Shown: positions 12,309 to 24,150 of the stretch, in pieces | Numbering within the stretch: the stretch's first letter is position 1 | How the letters are laid out: each line of letters starts with the position of its first letter | Source: Endothia cerciana | Lineage: Eukaryota; Ascomycota; Sordariomycetes; Diaporthales; Cryphonectriaceae | Length of the DNA: 64,000 bases | Direction: 5' to 3' | Assembly: GCA_026119935.1 (NCBI GenBank) | Contig: JALRMH010000035.1 | Coordinates: forward strand, 124,001 to 188,000 | Program-made: the position numbers and the translations under genes | Notes under the pieces: model-generated | Seen by the model: only the letters and a program-made list of their open reading frames with translations | What the model was told of the DNA's origin: nothing | The model's database searches: none

Positions 12309-12923
12309 CGTCGTGGGATAGAGAGGGAGGGAGGGCCCTTTGGGAGGGTCGGCACGACAGACAGGCACAGGCGGGTTCTCTCGCTCCCTCTTTTCTCGCC
12401 CTTCTCTCTTGTCAGCCCGTCGCTTGCTGGCCTGCGCCCTATTTGTCTATCTCCCTTCAGGATGGCGCGCGTTTGGGGGGACGGGAGATGGGTGGGCGGG
12501 CAACGGTGAGGAGGAAAGGGCAAGGGAGGAAGGGCAGGACGGGGCCCAGACAGGATGGCGTGTAAAAGGCGGTCTCGGTCGGTCGAATCCGTCGGTTGTC
12601 GGCAAAACGAGGAGGGATGATAACGGGGGGCAGGACAGCACGCGCAGGCCGCTTGTTGTTGTCGTTCTTGTTGTTGTTGTTGTTATTGTGGCCGCCCTGG
12701 AATTGTGTACGAGAAGAGGGAGACGGGGGGAGGGAGGATACAAGCGACTACAAAGGGAAAGAGAAGGAAGAATAAGAAAAAAAGAAGGAAAGAAAAAAGG
12801 GAAGAAAAAAAAAAGGGAATATGAGGAAGAGGAAATAAACCCAATTGCGCGTATACATGAATCGAGTATAGGTTCCAACATGTGCGTGCAGACAGACCAA
12901 TCCGCACGTCTGACAGGCGGTGG

Positions 12924-12924
<1 letters not shown>

Positions 12925-12956
<32 letters not shown>
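12925..12956. repeat. (TC)n microsatellite
   Basis: About 16 perfect TC units upstream of the F-box gene. Confidence 0.85.
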
Positions 12957-12960
<4 letters not shown>

Positions 12961-13089
12961 CTGAGGCACCACCCACAGCACCCGGACAACAGAACAGCGG
13001 ACAACAAGGGCCTGGAATTAGTGTGCACCACGTACGCGTTAGCGTGGGTTTAGCAGGTACCTGCTAATCCGTACCCGCTAGAGCAGTAG

Positions 13090-13126
13090 GGGTGGTGGTG
13101 GTGGTGGTGGTGGTGGTGGTGGTGGA
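13090..13126. repeat. (GGT)n microsatellite
   Basis: About 12 perfect GGT units in non-coding DNA; the poly-His or poly-Thr frames across it are artefacts. Confidence 0.85.
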
Positions 13127-15699
13127 CCCTGCATCGAGGCCCCCAGGCCCCCCAGGGCTCCCCCCCCAAGGTGACAGGGCCAGTGGGCAATTCAGGGCCT
13201 GCCGGTTGCTGCGATAGCCCGCCCACGCACGCCCGCCGGCGGTGCCACAGCACGCCACCCTCCTGGAGAGAGTGATGGGACTCAGGGTCCAGTCAGCAAA
13301 CCACTTACCCAGGCGGGCCTAGTCGATCTACGAGATCGTGGGCGAGGAGCCCCGGGTTAGGGTCGCAATCTCAGGGGTAACTGTGTAACTGTGGTACTTC
13401 ATTGATGGTAGGTACATACAGGGAGACACGCGCAGGGTAGGGTGAACTGCCCAGCGGTGCCAGCCCCTTCTGACTGGCGTGGCTGACACCGTACGGGTAC
13501 CTGTTCCTTCGACTCCCTATTTGTTTTCAGCTCTGTTGCGAGGAGCACAGACAGCTGGACAGGTCCCCTCCTCGTCTGTCCAGCACGCACCTCGCCTCAC
13601 CATCCAGCTGTCCCAACCCTCCTCCTCCTCCTCCTCCTCCTCCTCCTGCTGCCCCGGTGTGACCTACGCCGCCCAGTGGGACATAATGACAAGTGTCTAT
13701 ATACGGACCACTCTGTCATGTCCACGTCCGACATCATCCGGGTGCCTCATGATTCGAACAACGTTTCACAGTCTCGATGCCCGGCCCCTCTCTTCCTCTT
13801 TTTGCCCTCCCTTTTCTCTTCTTTAACTTCTTCAGGATAGCCCACCCTTCCGATCCCGGGCCTGGGAGGCACAGGAGAAGGGCCAGGTTAGGGGTTGGCA
13901 TCCCCTTCTAGCCTCTGAGCCCGGCTTCTTCTGGTCCCCACACTCGTCTCATGTCTCGGTCCGGCCCAAGACGCTCCAGGGCTGGGCGTCCTCTCAAAGC
14001 TCGGGCTCCCTTCTTCGGCCCTCTCTTGTCTCTCCCTCGTCGGACGCTTGGTCCGAGGGCGCTCATACACGGTGGCGAGAACGGGACGAGACCGGAGATA
14101 TATCTTACTTGCCCGCATGAGCGGTGGCCCACACCCGTGGCGATCCCTCGATAGACCCAGCGGCGGGGACGAGGGAAAATGGCAAGTGGCTGGGAGACTC
14201 TGAGATTGGGAATGGGGAGATGGGAAGATCCCCCCCCCCCCCAAAACAAATCCAGGTGGATGGCCCGTCCCCTGATCGGCAGGAATCTGATACTATGTTT
14301 CTGTACTAAAACCAACCAACCCGCCCATCCAGCCCTCGCCACTGGCTCGTGGTCGACTGCTGACTGGACTGCTGACTGCTGACTGCTGACTGCTTCCTGT
14401 CCTTGTCGATTTTTTCCTTTCCTTTCCTTTCTTTTTAACTTTCTTCTGTCTTTTTTCTTCCTGTGCCTGGTACGTGTGGCATATATCCGGAAGGTCGCTC
14501 GCTCGCTTATCACATCTCGCCTGCTCTGCTCGGGAGTCCCACAAGCCTGCAAACGCGATGGCCTGGTGCGGATCCGTCGTGCTATGATTGTCAGTTATGG
14601 TGCTAATTACGTTATTTCCACAGTAGTACCATAGCAACTATCGTCGTATGCCGTGCGGCTCGACCACCCTGCGACCGTGAGGGTCCGGCAGTGCACAGGC
14701 TGTGTGAGCTAAAAGCTACTGGAAACCCGGGGCCCCGACAGGGCTTGGATCCCCCGAGATCTCCTCAGGCTGTTTCCTCTTCCGGTGTCTTGATCTACTG
14801 TAGCGCCGCATTGGGGGTGTCCATCATCATCAAGTTTCTGTCCCGCAGGGCCTGGCAATAAAAAAGTGGTAAGGAGTGCGTTAGTCGGCCGGACTGACTG
14901 TTCAGCAGTCACCCCTCAGAGCCCTGATCTTGATGACAGCAATACGGTGAAGCCGTGGCCACCAACCCGCGACCTTCCGGAAGCATATCACCGACCGGTC
15001 TTGGCTAGTACGAACAAAACCTTCCTAGGGCGACATCTCTGCACGCCTTCTTAGAGCCCACGCCCCATATAGGCTCACATACATAGCATACACACACACC
15101 GGAACAGTTCAGTCGCCTCACCATGTATCACATAGGACGTGCGAGGAAACCCACGTGCTGGGCTCGGCAGCCTTGGATTCCCCCCCCCCCCCCAACCCAT
15201 CGCAGTCTCAACTCTGACTTTGCCACATTGGGGATTCACCGGAGAGAACACCAGATGGTTGACCAATCGCGTTTCAGCCGGCTCATGATGCGCTTTCAAG
15301 CCCTCCGCGTTGAGCCAACCTTGCATTCCCTAATCTTGCGTCCGCAATCTCGTCCTCCACCTAGACGCTGCCCACTCGACAGAGACGGATCCGCCATGGG
15401 CTGCCAGCTTTCCACAAGTCGTAAAAAAATAAAATAAAAAAATAAAACAATAAAGCCAGGGCGATGTATGTAAACCAGCCCCGGCTGGTCTAATCAAGAA
15501 GTGACTACTTTGGTCTCAGTCCGTAGCTTGCGAACGTCTTGATGGCGTGGGGCGTGCGGCGAGGAAGCCGTGCGCGGTATGGGCCCCGTCGCCGGGCAGC
15601 GGCGTAGCGGTCCTGGGCGTGGCCGGCGTCGTGGCCTTAGAGCGCCTTCTCACGACTCTTGTCGGGTGGCTGAGGAATGCTCCCTCCCTCCTCCATCAC

Positions 15700-17784
15700 C
15701 GCCACCAACCCCTAAGGGGTGATTCACACCTTCAATAGGATGACCTGCGCGAGAAACGTGCGTGACCTTCCTCAAAGCCCAAGTTGCGCCGGCGCCGGCG
15801 CCGGACACTTTTTTGTTTTGAGGCCGCATCTCCTGGACGCCGGGGGCGGGGGGGGGGGCAACGTTGGGATACCCGGCATCGCGTCTCGTCAGGGCATGTG
15901 CGGACGTGAACATGGGGACAACGGAGATCCTCATTAGGCCGGGCGGGCGGGCGGGTGATTTTCATAAAGGCCCGAGGCATGATAGCGGGATGAGCCCGGG
16001 AGGCCCATTTCAATATGCGGCCTGTTCTCACGAAAGACGTAAGGATAAGTACATGTTTGGGCGGCCCTTTGGCGGGAGGCCAGCTGGTCCGTAGCGTATG
16101 TGAGGGACTACCTGATGAGTGTCAGAAGGCTGGATACATAAGTAACGCCGTTCTCTCTCCAGCATCTTTGCGCCCGCTCAAAGGCAATCCCACGGCGCGG
16201 GCTTTCCAGCACGCGGTGAAATGATAGAGGAACGTACCTGATGGCGAACTAGCCCGAGGACGTTGCTAGGCAAGCCAAGTATGCCCGGTTGAAATCTGTA
16301 ATCGTCAAAGTAGACATGGACCACGGCGTGGTCGTCAACGTTTCTCGGCATCCCGACCATAACGGCATGTGCGTTCTGCTCGCCTAACTTCAAGGTCACC
16401 AGGGCGGAAGAGAGGGCGTATGGACGTCCTCAGGGAAGGCCTTGCTTGTCATCACCGGGGCGCTGATGAGACGGCTCCAGCGTCTGTGTACGACCCCTCA
16501 GGGACTACCAAGCGCCCAGGGCCATCTTATGAACCAGGGCCGTCACATGATCACGGGATTTGGCCTACTGGTGCTCTGTCACCTGCAACATGACAAGCCC
16601 GGCGAGGTTTTCCTCGGGGTTCGATCCTGGGTGTTTCCTTCTACCCCAGAATATCATGGCGATCTTTGCCGACCGTTTGCCGACCGTACACTCGCTCAGA
16701 ATGACTGAAATGTGTACTGAGTTGGCCATGCACCCGCTCAGTTTTCTCACCGAATAGGAGGCTCTTGGTTCCACGAAGTCTGTCCACAGCGGCATGATTG
16801 TGAATCCCAGCCTGACGGACAACGTGCCGGGAACTACCACGTGCCAGGGCGATCAGGTTTGGGTCGTGAACAGAGTCTGTTCCCGGCGAGAATGGGCTTG
16901 GTGTTAGCAAGAATCTACAGAGTCGAGATCGATGATCGTATTACAAACCTGAGACTACTCAGTGTAAACCGAGGGTCTTTCTCTTGTACATCCAGGTGAC
17001 CACCCCTACGACCATTGAGGTAGAGGCAGACCTCGGAAAACAAGACTATATCGAACACGAGGCGCAATAATTCAGGATGTTGCTGGAATACACTCTGCTG
17101 GGAAAACGCGTAGATAATCCGACGGCTCTATGATCCCGGTCTAGAGACATACTATGGGGCAAATCTTTGATAAATATATGCCACGAGCAGCCGTATTACT
17201 AGGGTCATCAAATCGCTCATCGGAGGAAAAGTGTCGAAAAGGGCAAAACGATATAGATTGATGAATTATGACCCAGGAGGATGGATAGCGAACCAAGGTC
17301 CAGACCACACAAACAGCGCCTACCATTGCTATCGAGTAAGATGCGACAGGCATGAAAGTCAGCACGAGGAAGAAAACTTATAAATGAAAACCAGCGAGGT
17401 AAGTATAGCAAGGACAATCAAGAAATAGACTTGGGGGGGGGGGGGGGGAATCTTCTCATATCGGCCGAAAATTATCGGATGGAGCAACTTCACCACGACG
17501 TCACGCCATTGCCTGACCGGCTAAATACGCATATGCATGGTCCGGTCAGACCGCCGCTACTCACGATGATAGACGATCTCGATAAAGACCGCATGGTTCT
17601 CATCTCTCGCGGCCGGTTGGCAGGCCTCACGCCCATCAAGTGAGCCGGCGTTGCCTACAAAAAAAGGAAAAATACGCCGGTCAAGTGACCAGCAGAAAAA
17701 ACTTCGAGTCGAGTCGCGCAGGTTCATCTCCTCTCTGAGATCGTATCCGCGCCCCGCAACTTTTAAGAACCTCGCAGGCAGCAC
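15700..17784 (-). other. possible spliced gene or gene remnant, minus strand, family unknown
   Basis: Several minus-strand segments look coding and are bordered by splice-like sites, but I could not connect them into one frame. One at about 17650-17536 follows a TTTTTTGTAG acceptor and ends at GTGAGT (contains RDENHAVFIEIVYHR). The next, about 17485-17425, reads QWRDVVVKLLHPIIFGRYEK and then a poly-C Pro tract. Another, about 17290-17155, contains HFSSDERFDDPSNTAARG before GTATGT. One at about 17100-17010 contains FQQHPELLRLVFDIVLFSEV. One at about 16830-16590 has a possible 47-base intron. One at about 16425-16235 contains QNAHAVMVGMPRNVDDHAVV and VYFDDYRFQPGILGLPSNV and ends at GTACGT. It could be a real multi-exon gene divergent from the GH3 gene at 18166, or a decaying one. 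No family recognised. Confidence 0.25.
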
Positions 17785-18165
17785 GAGTTCCTACCACGGT
17801 ATAACGTTCCCACTTAAGCGTTGTAGCCAAGATAGGGTCCCCGCCGCCGACCCCAGTTCTTCCCCATTGCCCCTCGCGTGTTATATCCGTATCTTGGGCG
17901 ATAGTTTGAGCGGCGCCGCAGTGCGGGATCTCCACCGACGATGAGGTGATGGCGGCACATCTGTGGGATCGGTGTGCTAGATGTGGCTCGCGGTCGGTGG
18001 GATTTTCGATAGCGCGAAGTGGATCAGATACTATCTTTGATCTCCGGCTTTGCTGACGACACCGCAAGAGGGCCGCAACGGTATTTATCCAGTGGCCGCC
18101 CCCGTTGCTAACCAAGGCCGGAGTCGTCCCTCCCTGCAGCTCTGACCGCGCTCCAGATCGGCAAG

Positions 18166-20640
18166 ATGAAGCCTCACGCTGCCCTCTCCGCTGCCCTTCA
18201 GGCCGGCTTGGTGTTCGGCCAGACGAACAGCACAGAGGCCCCTTCTGAGGTGCCATACTACGGTCTCAGCCCACCCGTGTACCCAAGCCGTGCGTCAAAA
18301 AAAACCAAAAAAAAAATAAATCCCATTTCTCTGGAGTTCACCAGTGTGCAGGACGGACAGGACTGACATAACCATAGCTGTTGGCAGTGGCTCCTCGAGC
18401 ACGCAGTGGGCGGCTGCCTACAAGCTCGCCAAGGCCCTCGTGGCGCAGATGACCCTGGAGGAGAAGAGCAACCTCACGCGCGGCTTCGCGGCTCAGTGTA
18501 TCGGCACCACCGGCGCCGTGGAGCGCCTCGGCATCCCGGCGCTGTGCCTGTCGGATGCCCCCGACGGCATCCGGGGCCAGGAGTTTGTGTCGTCTTTCCC
18601 GGCGGGTATCCACGTCGCCGCTACCTTCGACCAGGACCTGATGTACAAGTATGGTGCGGCACTCGGCGAGGAGTATCATGCCAAGGGCATTAACGTCGCA
18701 CTCGGCCCTGTCGCCGGCCCGCTGGGGCGGATGGCCCGGGGAGGAAGAAACTGGGAGGGCCTGTCCAATGACCCCTATCTGGCCGGCATCGGCATGGGGG
18801 CCATCACCAAGGGCATCCAGGAGCGCGGCGTCATCGCCACGGCGAAGCACTGGCTGTTCAACGAGCAGGAGTTCCGCCGCACGAAGACCGACGCCGGCGA
18901 GGCCGTGAGCTCGGACGTGGACGACCGGACGCTGCATGAGCTGTACGCGTTCCCGTTCATGAATGCTCTGCGTGAGGGCGCTGGTGCCGTGCTGTGCGGC
19001 TACAACCGGGCGAACCAGTCGTACGCCTGCCAGAACTCGAAGCTCCTCAACGGCGTTCTCAAGACGGAGCTCGGCTTCGAGGGCTTTGTCGTCAGCGACT
19101 GGGCGGCACAGCACACAGGCATCGCCTCGGCCAATGCTGGACTTGACCTCGTCATGCCGGACGGGGGCTATTGGGGCGCCAATCTGACCGAGGCCGTCAA
19201 GAACGGATCCGTCAGTGCGTCGAGGCTCGACGACATGGCCACCCGGGTCCTCGCCAGCCTCCACCTCCTGAACCAGGAGTACTCGTATCCCACGCCGTCC
19301 GTCTACGGTAGCACCCAGAAGCACCTTGCGGTGGACGCGCAGGCGTTCGACCACGCGGAGCTCATCCACCAGATCGGCGCGGCGGGGACGGTCCTGGTCA
19401 AGAACGTCAATGGCACCCTGCCCTTCAAGAAGCCTCGCTACCTGGCTATCTACGGATATGATGCAACCATCAAGGCCTCGCCGTGGGAGAACTACCTGCG
19501 GTTCGGCGGGGGCTACGAAGTCAACTTTGGCTGGAACACGTTCAACGGCACCCAGATCACAGGTGGCGGCTCCGGCAGCAATACCCCTCCGTATGTGATC
19601 GACCCGTTCATGGCCATCTCGGAGCGCATCCGCCGGGACAGGGGGACACTGCGGTGGGATTTCTGGTCCGAGGCCCCCACGCCTGCATACTCCAATGCCG
19701 AGCACTGCATCGTCTTCATAAACTCCTATGCGTCCGAGTCCTTTGATAGGACGACCCTGAAGGATACCTTTAGCGACAACCTGGTGAACAACGTTGCCAA
19801 AAACTGCTCTAGTACCATCGTGGTTATCCATAATGCCGGTGAGTTCTTTTAGGGGCCTTTCCTCCCCCCCACAATCATCATCATGTAATGTAGAGTCAGG
19901 TCTAACAAGCAGCCTCAGGCATCCGGGTCGTCGACGAGTGGATCGACAACCCCAACGTCACCGCTGTCCTGTATGCCGGCCTTCCAGGCCAGGAGACGGG
20001 CCGCAGCATCGTCTCTGTGCTCTATGGCGACATCAACCCGAGCGGTCGGCTGCCCTTCACCGTCGCCAAGGACGAGTCCGACTACGGCTCCCTCCTCAAC
20101 TCAACCATCTCGTGGGACTACTTCCCCAGCATCAACTTCACCGAGGGCGTGTTTGTCGACTACCGCGCCTTCGACCGCGAGGGCATCGAGCCGCGGTTCG
20201 AGTTCGGCTATGGCCTCTCGTACACCACCTTCTCATACTCGGGCCTCTCGGCCGCCCTCGTCGGGGGGAATGACACGGCCGAGTATCCGGACCCGGACGT
20301 GGCGATCGTCCAGGGCGGCCACCCCGAGCTGTGGGACGTCGTGGCGGTGGTCAGGTGCGCCGTGGAGAACTCGGGCGGTGCCTACGGCGCCGAGGTCGCG
20401 CAGCTGTACGTGAGCATCCCCGTCGAGGACACACCCGTGCGCCAGCTCCGCGGCTTCCAGCGCGTCGGCCCGCTGGCCCCCGGGGAAGCGCGGCAGGCTG
20501 TCTTTGAGCTCACGAGGAGGGACCTGAGCGTTTGGGACGTTGTCGCCCAGCAGTGGAGGCTGGCCAGGGGGCAGTATGGCCTGTCCGTGGGGGCGAGCAG
20601 CAGAGATCTGAGGCTGAACGGGACGATTGTAATCTCGTGA
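18166..20640 (+). CDS. secreted GH3 beta-glucosidase (768 aa)
   Basis: Hydrolyses terminal beta-D-glucose from cello-oligosaccharides or other beta-glucosides (family knowledge). Exons 18166-18289, 18378-19838 and 19919-20640, joined in phase by GTGCGT...ATAG and GTGAGT...TCAG. The start at 18166 gives a short secretion signal (MKPHAALSAALQAGLVFGQ). The N-terminal TIM barrel includes the substrate-pocket region GRNWEGLSNDPYLAG and a KHW..NEQ motif. The likely nucleophile is Asp282 in GFVVSDWAAQHTG. The second, alpha/beta sandwich domain follows, then the GLSYTTFSYSGL motif and a fibronectin-III-like C-terminal domain (about residues 650-768). Length is normal for the shorter fungal GH3 beta-glucosidases. 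A TATTTAT box lies about 80 bases upstream. A long open frame on the opposite strand is a shadow. Confidence 0.95.
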
Positions 20641-21505
20641 TGAGGGCTGACCGGGACCAGCTGCGGCCGTGACAATACGAGAATCACAACCCAGACCTTG
20701 GAGTAGTGTATAACTTTACCTGATTAATACTACCTAATGTTCTCCCCGTATCCCAAGACCTTCAGGCGTGTCTGGCATCCGCTCCCCTCCAGCACATTTA
20801 TATCCGTGAACATGATTAAATAATCGGCATTCCCATCCTCGGTGCTATTCCTGCCTGGCCCACACCCCCTTCTTCCCTTGGTCTCTCAGATCTCGCCATC
20901 TTCACCTCGGCCCCGTTCCTGATCTTGAAGTCGGCACCATGATGGCCTGCACGCGAGGCCTGCCAGATAGGACATCCCGGTGCGGACCTTGGCTCCGTCA
21001 TCAGAGCCTGAAACCTGCCCGAGGTGCAGTCCTAGCGATGCGACAGGCGGCAACCAATGGTTCGGGATTCTACCCTCGTCCCTGGGGCGGTGGATCTTTA
21101 CCTCGTTGTGGCGGTTGTCCTTTGGCCAACTTGGCCGTGACCCCTGGAAAGTCTAGACGCCCACGGGCGTGTAAGTCGTGTGACGTCACCCAATAGCCTT
21201 CCATGTCGAAGAACACCCCCAGAGACTATAGAGTTGTCATATACCTACAAGGCCTTGGATAAAACCCAGTGTTGTGTAAAAAATAAAAAAGGAAAAAAGA
21301 AACAGACTTCTTCAGGTCATTCAGAGCTGTCAACATTCTAGTTATAATATCTACACTTGCTAGGCTGAAGGGGTTATCGATCGTGTAGACGTGAAGAGTT
21401 CGCGTCTTCGCCGCCCAGTTCTACCAACCCCCCCCCCCCCTCTTAGGGAACTCATCATCCGACCCTCAATCCTGGATTCATTATTATCTTAGCCCCCTCT
21501 AGAAG
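20641..21505. other. intergenic
   Basis: No coding signal beyond chance frames. It holds an A-rich tract near 21278-21303 and a 13-base C run at 21428-21440 just upstream of the GH128 gene. Confidence 0.5.
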
Positions 21506-22495
21506 ATGAGACGGATGACAGGCTCAGCCCTATGGGCACTAAGTGCCTGCTCATATCTCGCACCGGCCTCCTCCCAGTCCACGGCCCTGCGCTCGAAGCG
21601 CGGCCTCGCCTACCTGGGCGACACCCACGCCTCGGACGACGACCTCCTCCTCTCGGCCAACTCGTCCATAGACTGGTACTACAACTGGTCGCCGGACGCC
21701 GTCGCGGGCATCTCGCTGCCCTTCGTCCCGCTCCTCCACGGCCTCGACGACGCCAGCTCCTCGTCCGTGATGGACGCCATCGGCGCCCTGCCCGCGACCT
21801 CGACCCACCTGCTCACCTTCAACGAGCCGGACGGGACCACCTCGTCCGGCGGGAGCGCCATCGCCCCCTCGGACGCGGCGCGGGCCTACATCAGCGAGAT
21901 CGTGCCCCTGCGGACCGCCGGCGGCGGGCGCACCTGGAATATCTCGCACCCGGCGACCACGGGCTCGGACGCCGGCCTCGCGTGGCTGCGCGAGTTCAAC
22001 GCCTCGTGCTGGGAGCTCGACCCGGAGTCCGGGTGCCCGGCCGACTTCGTCGCGCTGCACTGGTACGGCGGCTTCGCCGGGCTGGCGTCGTGGCTGGGGA
22101 CGCTGCGCGAGTTCTACGTCACCAACGCGTCCAGCGGCGCGGTGTCGCCGGACGTCGCGTTCTGGGTCACGGAGATGGCGCTGCCGCAGGGGGGCGGCGA
22201 CCAGACGGTCGACATGCTGAACCAGAGCATGGCCTACCTGGACGGCCTGGGCTACGTGCAGGCCTACGCGTGGTACGGGGCGGACCGGAAGAGCAGCTCC
22301 TGGGACAGCTATACCGGGGGCAACGTCGCGCTGCTGAACGGGGAGGGCGCCCTGACGGACGTCGGGGCGCTGTATCTCGGAGGCAAGGAGGCAGGGTTCA
22401 AGGAAGGGATGAAGGGTGCCGCAAGCAGTGGCGTGCGTGTCTCTGTGGCTGCGGCCGTTGTTGCGGTGATGACCGTGACCTTGAGTATGTGGTGA
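21506..22495 (+). CDS. GH128 (Asl1-like) secreted/GPI-anchored glycosyl hydrolase
   Basis: Single exon, 329 residues. GH128 enzymes act on beta-1,3-glucan, and fungal members are usually cell-wall associated. The signal peptide is MRRMTGSALWALSACSYLAP with cleavage near residue 23. RGLAYLGD opens the TIM barrel. The paired catalytic glutamates are probably in LTFNEPD (acid/base) and FWVTEMALP (nucleophile), with HWYGGF and AYAWYGAD in between and after. The C-terminus has a small-residue region followed by a hydrophobic tail (VSVAAAVVAVMTVTLSMW) that looks like a GPI-attachment signal. The antisense and shifted long frames over this gene are shadows. Confidence 0.9.
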   Translation: MRRMTGSALWALSACSYLAPASSQSTALRSKRGLAYLGDTHASDDDLLLSANSSIDWYYNWSPDAVAGISLPFVPLLHGLDDASSSSVMDAIGALPATSTHLLTFNEPDGTTSSGGSAIAPSDAARAYISEIVPLRTAGGGRTWNISHPATTGSDAGLAWLREFNASCWELDPESGCPADFVALHWYGGFAGLASWLGTLREFYVTNASSGAVSPDVAFWVTEMALPQGGGDQTVDMLNQSMAYLDGLGYVQAYAWYGADRKSSSWDSYTGGNVALLNGEGALTDVGALYLGGKEAGFKEGMKGAASSGVRVSVAAAVVAVMTVTLSMW

Positions 22496-23692
22496 TGCAG
22501 GTGAGGGTTTTGAAGGAGGAGGTTGGGGGCCAACGAGCAGCGGTCGCTCTCTCGGAGCTCTAGACTTGGGTGCTGGCCATCCACGGTGGTCGTCGTCAAG
22601 GTTTCTCCATTAGCGTGTCATTTTCTATATACCCCAGGATGCGGGTTTTTTTTTTTCTTCTTTTTTTTTCTTTTTTTTTCTCTCGGATTGATTGACATCA
22701 CAAAGAGAGCAACATGGGCTCCTTGAAACGCTTGCGTTAGGGGTCTTGGATATACACAGAGTAGCACACAAAGTAGAAGGTAGTGTTCTATATCTGTATC
22801 AAGTAAGTCGGAGACCACCGAAGGTATAGGACGGGTGAAGATGACGGCTACTTTCCCGGGCTGAGCCGTGCGGGCTGCGCCTTTCCGCAGACCTCATAGG
22901 TGACTCAATCTTCTCACATGCGTAGGCATCCCGTGTGCTTCGGTGCTCTGGCTCTTTGGTCGTAGCAAGCTGCCCGTACTGCGGTATGCGGCAGCACGGG
23001 ATCGTCGCGTCGTTGGTCAACCGGGTTATCGGGCACACCCATCCTCTCGGTAGGCCGGATGAGGAGGCGGCGGAGGCTGATCCTGCTTTCTGCTGCCAGA
23101 AGCGGGATCCGGAATTTCCCTCAAGCGCGCGCGCCCTGTTCCCACGCATGGGTGGGAAATAAAGTAGGGGAGCACAGGAGACCAATGCCAGCGGTTGGTT
23201 TCCCGGTTGCACGTCAACCGCAGGAAAGCGAGGACCCCGTCGTCGTACCCAGCGCGTCGAAGGTTCCATGGCCTAGCCAGATCTGGCAGCAGGTAAGGTG
23301 TGCCAACAAACCCATTCAGCCCAAGCAGGCATGTGCGGCGCCTTTGCCCTGCAGGTGTCGAGTCGCCCCCCTGGTCATACATGGTACACGTGTATCCTCG
23401 TGTGCTTATTCGACACCGGGCTTCGATGGCTCGCCTCACAACCTGGTCTGACTCCGTCCCAACCCGCCACCGCATGGCGTGGCTCTCACCCATGGCTGAG
23501 CCTCAAACTACGGCGGGAGGGGCTTCGGCGGGTTCATGAGTGAGCAGGATGACCATGGGATTACCACTGGGCGAGCCTCGAAGCCCGGAAGGATCATGCT
23601 GAGGCGCACACCATCGAGCAGAGATGCAAGGTCGCGCAGCCGTATCATCGGGTCTACCGGGGACCAGCGCTGGTAATTTTCCTACTGGTAGG

Positions 23693-23732
<40 letters not shown>

Positions 23733-24150
23733 CACGTCAAGTGGACCGCATGGCGAGGTAGCACCCGCCTGCCCTTTCAGGCACGACATTGCAGGACATC
23801 CTCTTCCAGCTGCACTACATTGGCCGGTTCACATAAGAGGCAGATGCGTAGAACTCTGCCCCACGATTTCGTCGCAAGACTCGCTTTCGCTTGTTTCCCT
23901 TCCTGCCTCTTTGGCTCTTGAATCTGTAAGCGGAAGCCCGACATACGTAATCAGCCAAGTGGAGAGCCTCGGGCGAACCGATCATGGAATTTGGAGCTTA
24001 TGACTTTCTCATCACGACCCCCCGGTAAATCTGAAGGTACTGATTGACATATTGTGCGGCCACTGCCGCCGTGTAGCCCATACCGTTAGGCGAGGTTGGG
24101 CTGGCCGGCCGTCCTTCGAGAGACCTTCGACTGCATGGCAGGATTTCGGC
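22496..24150. other. intergenic with (AC)n
   Basis: No recognised gene. T-rich tracts at 22647-22681 follow the GH128 gene and may belong to its 3' region. A perfect (AC)n microsatellite of about 16 units lies at 23698-23730. Confidence 0.5.

Larger units (their letters stand above)
12309..15690. other. intergenic with microsatellites
   Basis: About 3.4 kb with no recognisable gene on either strand. It contains purine-rich low complexity at 12760-12830, (TC)n at about 12925-12956, (GGT)n at about 13090-13126, (TCC)n at about 13618-13648, C runs at 14230-14242 and 15180-15193, and an A-rich tract at 15422-15452. The open frames here (for example minus 14552-13908) show no domain or splice support. 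Confidence 0.5.

Noticed and set aside
12447..13031. Frames encoding poly-Ser/Leu or Arg-Glu runs
   Set aside because: Products of (TC)n and purine-rich low complexity.
13064..13258. Poly-His/poly-Thr frame
   Set aside because: Translation of the (GGT)n microsatellite in non-coding DNA.
13908..14552. 214-codon minus-strand frame and overlapping short frames
   Set aside because: Low-complexity Lys/Arg start, no domain, no conserved-looking segment, overlapping frames equally open.
18338..19831. 497-codon minus-strand open frame across the first GH3 gene
   Set aside because: Shadow of the GH3 coding strand; no domain and no splice logic.
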